A stretch of 24,424 nucleotides of DNA, taken from NCBI GenBank assembly GCA_003560545.1, contig PWLK01000104.1:1-24424 (forward strand), given 5' to 3'. The notes under the pieces are model-generated. The model had not been told where the DNA came from and did not search any database. It saw nothing but the letters and a program-made list of their open reading frames with translations. This DNA is from Candidatus Woesearchaeota archaeon. GTDB taxonomy: Archaea > Nanobdellota > Nanobdellia > Woesearchaeales > 21-14-0-10-32-9. Below are positions 23,790 through 24,424 of this stretch, piece by piece. Numbering within the stretch: position 1 is the first letter of the stretch; each line of letters begins with the position of its first letter. The translations under genes were made by a program, and so were the position numbers.

Positions 23790-23863
23790 TATTTAAACTC
23801 TTTGTGCGCTTGACCAGTGAAATAACTTCAATATAGAAGATAATTATGCAAAATTATTTATAC
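23790..23863. promoter_or_regulatory. Divergent promoters of hef and the hydrolase gene
   Basis: The minus-strand box GTTTAAAT (about 23790-23798) serves hef, and the plus-strand TTTATAC (23857-23863) serves the hydrolase, each about 25-27 bp from its start codon. Repeat R3 lies between them, about 10 bp upstream of the hydrolase box. Confidence 0.5.
23819..23847 (-). repeat. Intergenic repeat element, copy R3
   Basis: On the minus strand it contains TCTTCTATATTGAAGTTATT, matching R2 at 23 of 25 positions. It sits between two divergent TATA boxes. Confidence 0.5.
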
Positions 23864-23884
23864 GGATAAAACATCCCTTCTAAC

Positions 23885-24424
23885 ATGGCTTTCATGGAAT
23901 ACGATGGTGTGAAAATAGAATATGCTTTCTCCAAGCCTAAAAACTTTAACGGGAAAGCAATATTCTTCATTCCAGGAGTATCAGGCGGAGCATTAACTTC
24001 GAGGTTTAACTTCATCTTAAACCCTTTCCTGGAAAAAGGATACGCGGTATTCAAAGCAGACCTGTGGACTGACAGGAAAGACTTCCTCAAAAAATCCCCT
24101 AAACAACTATTCGGATTCTTCAACGAAATAATAAAATTCCTAAAAAAAGAAGGATGCAAAGAAATAAGCGCGGCAGGAAAAAGCCTTGGGGGAGGTTTAC
24201 TCTTAATGTATGCCAACAACGAAATAAAGAACTTGTACTTATTTGCACCAACCATAGGCTTAACTGAAGAAACCAAGCCTGCGACAATAAGCAAGAAGTT
24301 CAAGGAATTCCCCACGATAGAATCTATAAGGGTTGGAAAAAAGAATTTGAAAGAAATAAAAAGCAAAGTCTTTGTCTTCCAGGGCAACAAAGACAAAACC
24401 GTCCCGATGGACGAAGCAAAAGAA
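23885..24424 (+). CDS. Alpha/beta hydrolase family protein (3' end beyond window)
   Basis: The frame opens at ATG 23885 and is still open at the window edge, giving 180 residues. It shows the alpha/beta-hydrolase pattern: AIFFIPGVSGGALTSRF (oxyanion region), the nucleophile elbow AGKSLGGGLLLMYAN with S100, and near the edge VFVFQGNKDKTVPMDEAK, the strand that carries the acidic catalytic residue (D in NKDKTVP). The catalytic histidine would lie beyond the window. The substrate cannot be predicted; small esterase or dienelactone-hydrolase-like proteins share this layout. A TATA box 25 bp upstream indicates a leaderless start. R3 lies just upstream of that box. Confidence 0.8.
   Translation, partial: MAFMEYDGVKIEYAFSKPKNFNGKAIFFIPGVSGGALTSRFNFILNPFLEKGYAVFKADLWTDRKDFLKKSPKQLFGFFNEIIKFLKKEGCKEISAAGKSLGGGLLLMYANNEIKNLYLFAPTIGLTEETKPATISKKFKEFPTIESIRVGKKNLKEIKSKVFVFQGNKDKTVPMDEAKE

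Noticed and set aside
23854..24396. A 180-codon minus-strand frame at the right edge.
   Set aside because: The plus-strand frame on the same DNA encodes a convincing alpha/beta hydrolase with a GKSLGGG nucleophile elbow and a well-placed TATA box. The minus frame is its antisense shadow.

Overview
The window is from an archaeon. It encodes pelota, an archaeal-type two-subunit Phe-tRNA synthetase, aIF2-beta, TBP, Orc1/Cdc6, MCM, both subunits of the archaea-specific D-family DNA polymerase, and a Hef-type helicase/nuclease. The DNA is A+T-rich with lysine-rich proteins, PolD is present, and most genes look leaderless (TATA box about 25-31 bp before the start codon). This fits a euryarchaeal or DPANN-type lineage such as Woesearchaeota or Pacearchaeota. 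The exact lineage is inference and cannot be settled from this window.

Layout. (1) 1-2004: pelota overlapping a SAM methyltransferase that carries the hallmarks of the ArmA/RmtB/FmrO 16S rRNA methyltransferases. (2) 2102-3249: a TrmB-family regulator and a small DUF4190-like membrane protein. (3) 3296-7147: pheS, a LOG-like Rossmann gene and pheT, overlapping one another. (4) 7148-7794: a very A+T-rich intergenic region bounded by two inverted origin-recognition-box (ORB) elements, the likely replication origin. (5) 7795-14054: orc1/cdc6, polD small subunit and polD large subunit, packed 1-4 nt apart. (6) 14056-15107: aIF2-beta (minus strand), a stretch with strong RNA-folding potential, and a G-rich gene for a four-CxxC protein. 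(7) 15108-15439: a second ORB-containing intergenic region in front of TBP. (8) 15440-19716: TBP and MCM; MCM is interrupted by a 534-residue intein with a LAGLIDADG endonuclease. (9) 19756-21574: an unrecognised protein, a Dps ferritin and a macrodomain protein. (10) 21575-23767 (minus): Hef. (11) 23885-end: an alpha/beta hydrolase cut off by the window edge.

How the genes fit together: the centre is a replication island. Initiator (Orc1), replicative polymerase (PolD), replicative helicase (MCM) and fork-repair helicase/nuclease (Hef) lie around the candidate origin, and TBP sits behind a second pair of ORBs. The flanks carry translation genes (pelota, PheRS, aIF2-beta, probable rRNA methyltransferase). 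A repeated element of about 25 bp, core TTCTATATTGTAGTTATTT, recurs in intergenic regions on both strands and twice lies just upstream of a TATA box.
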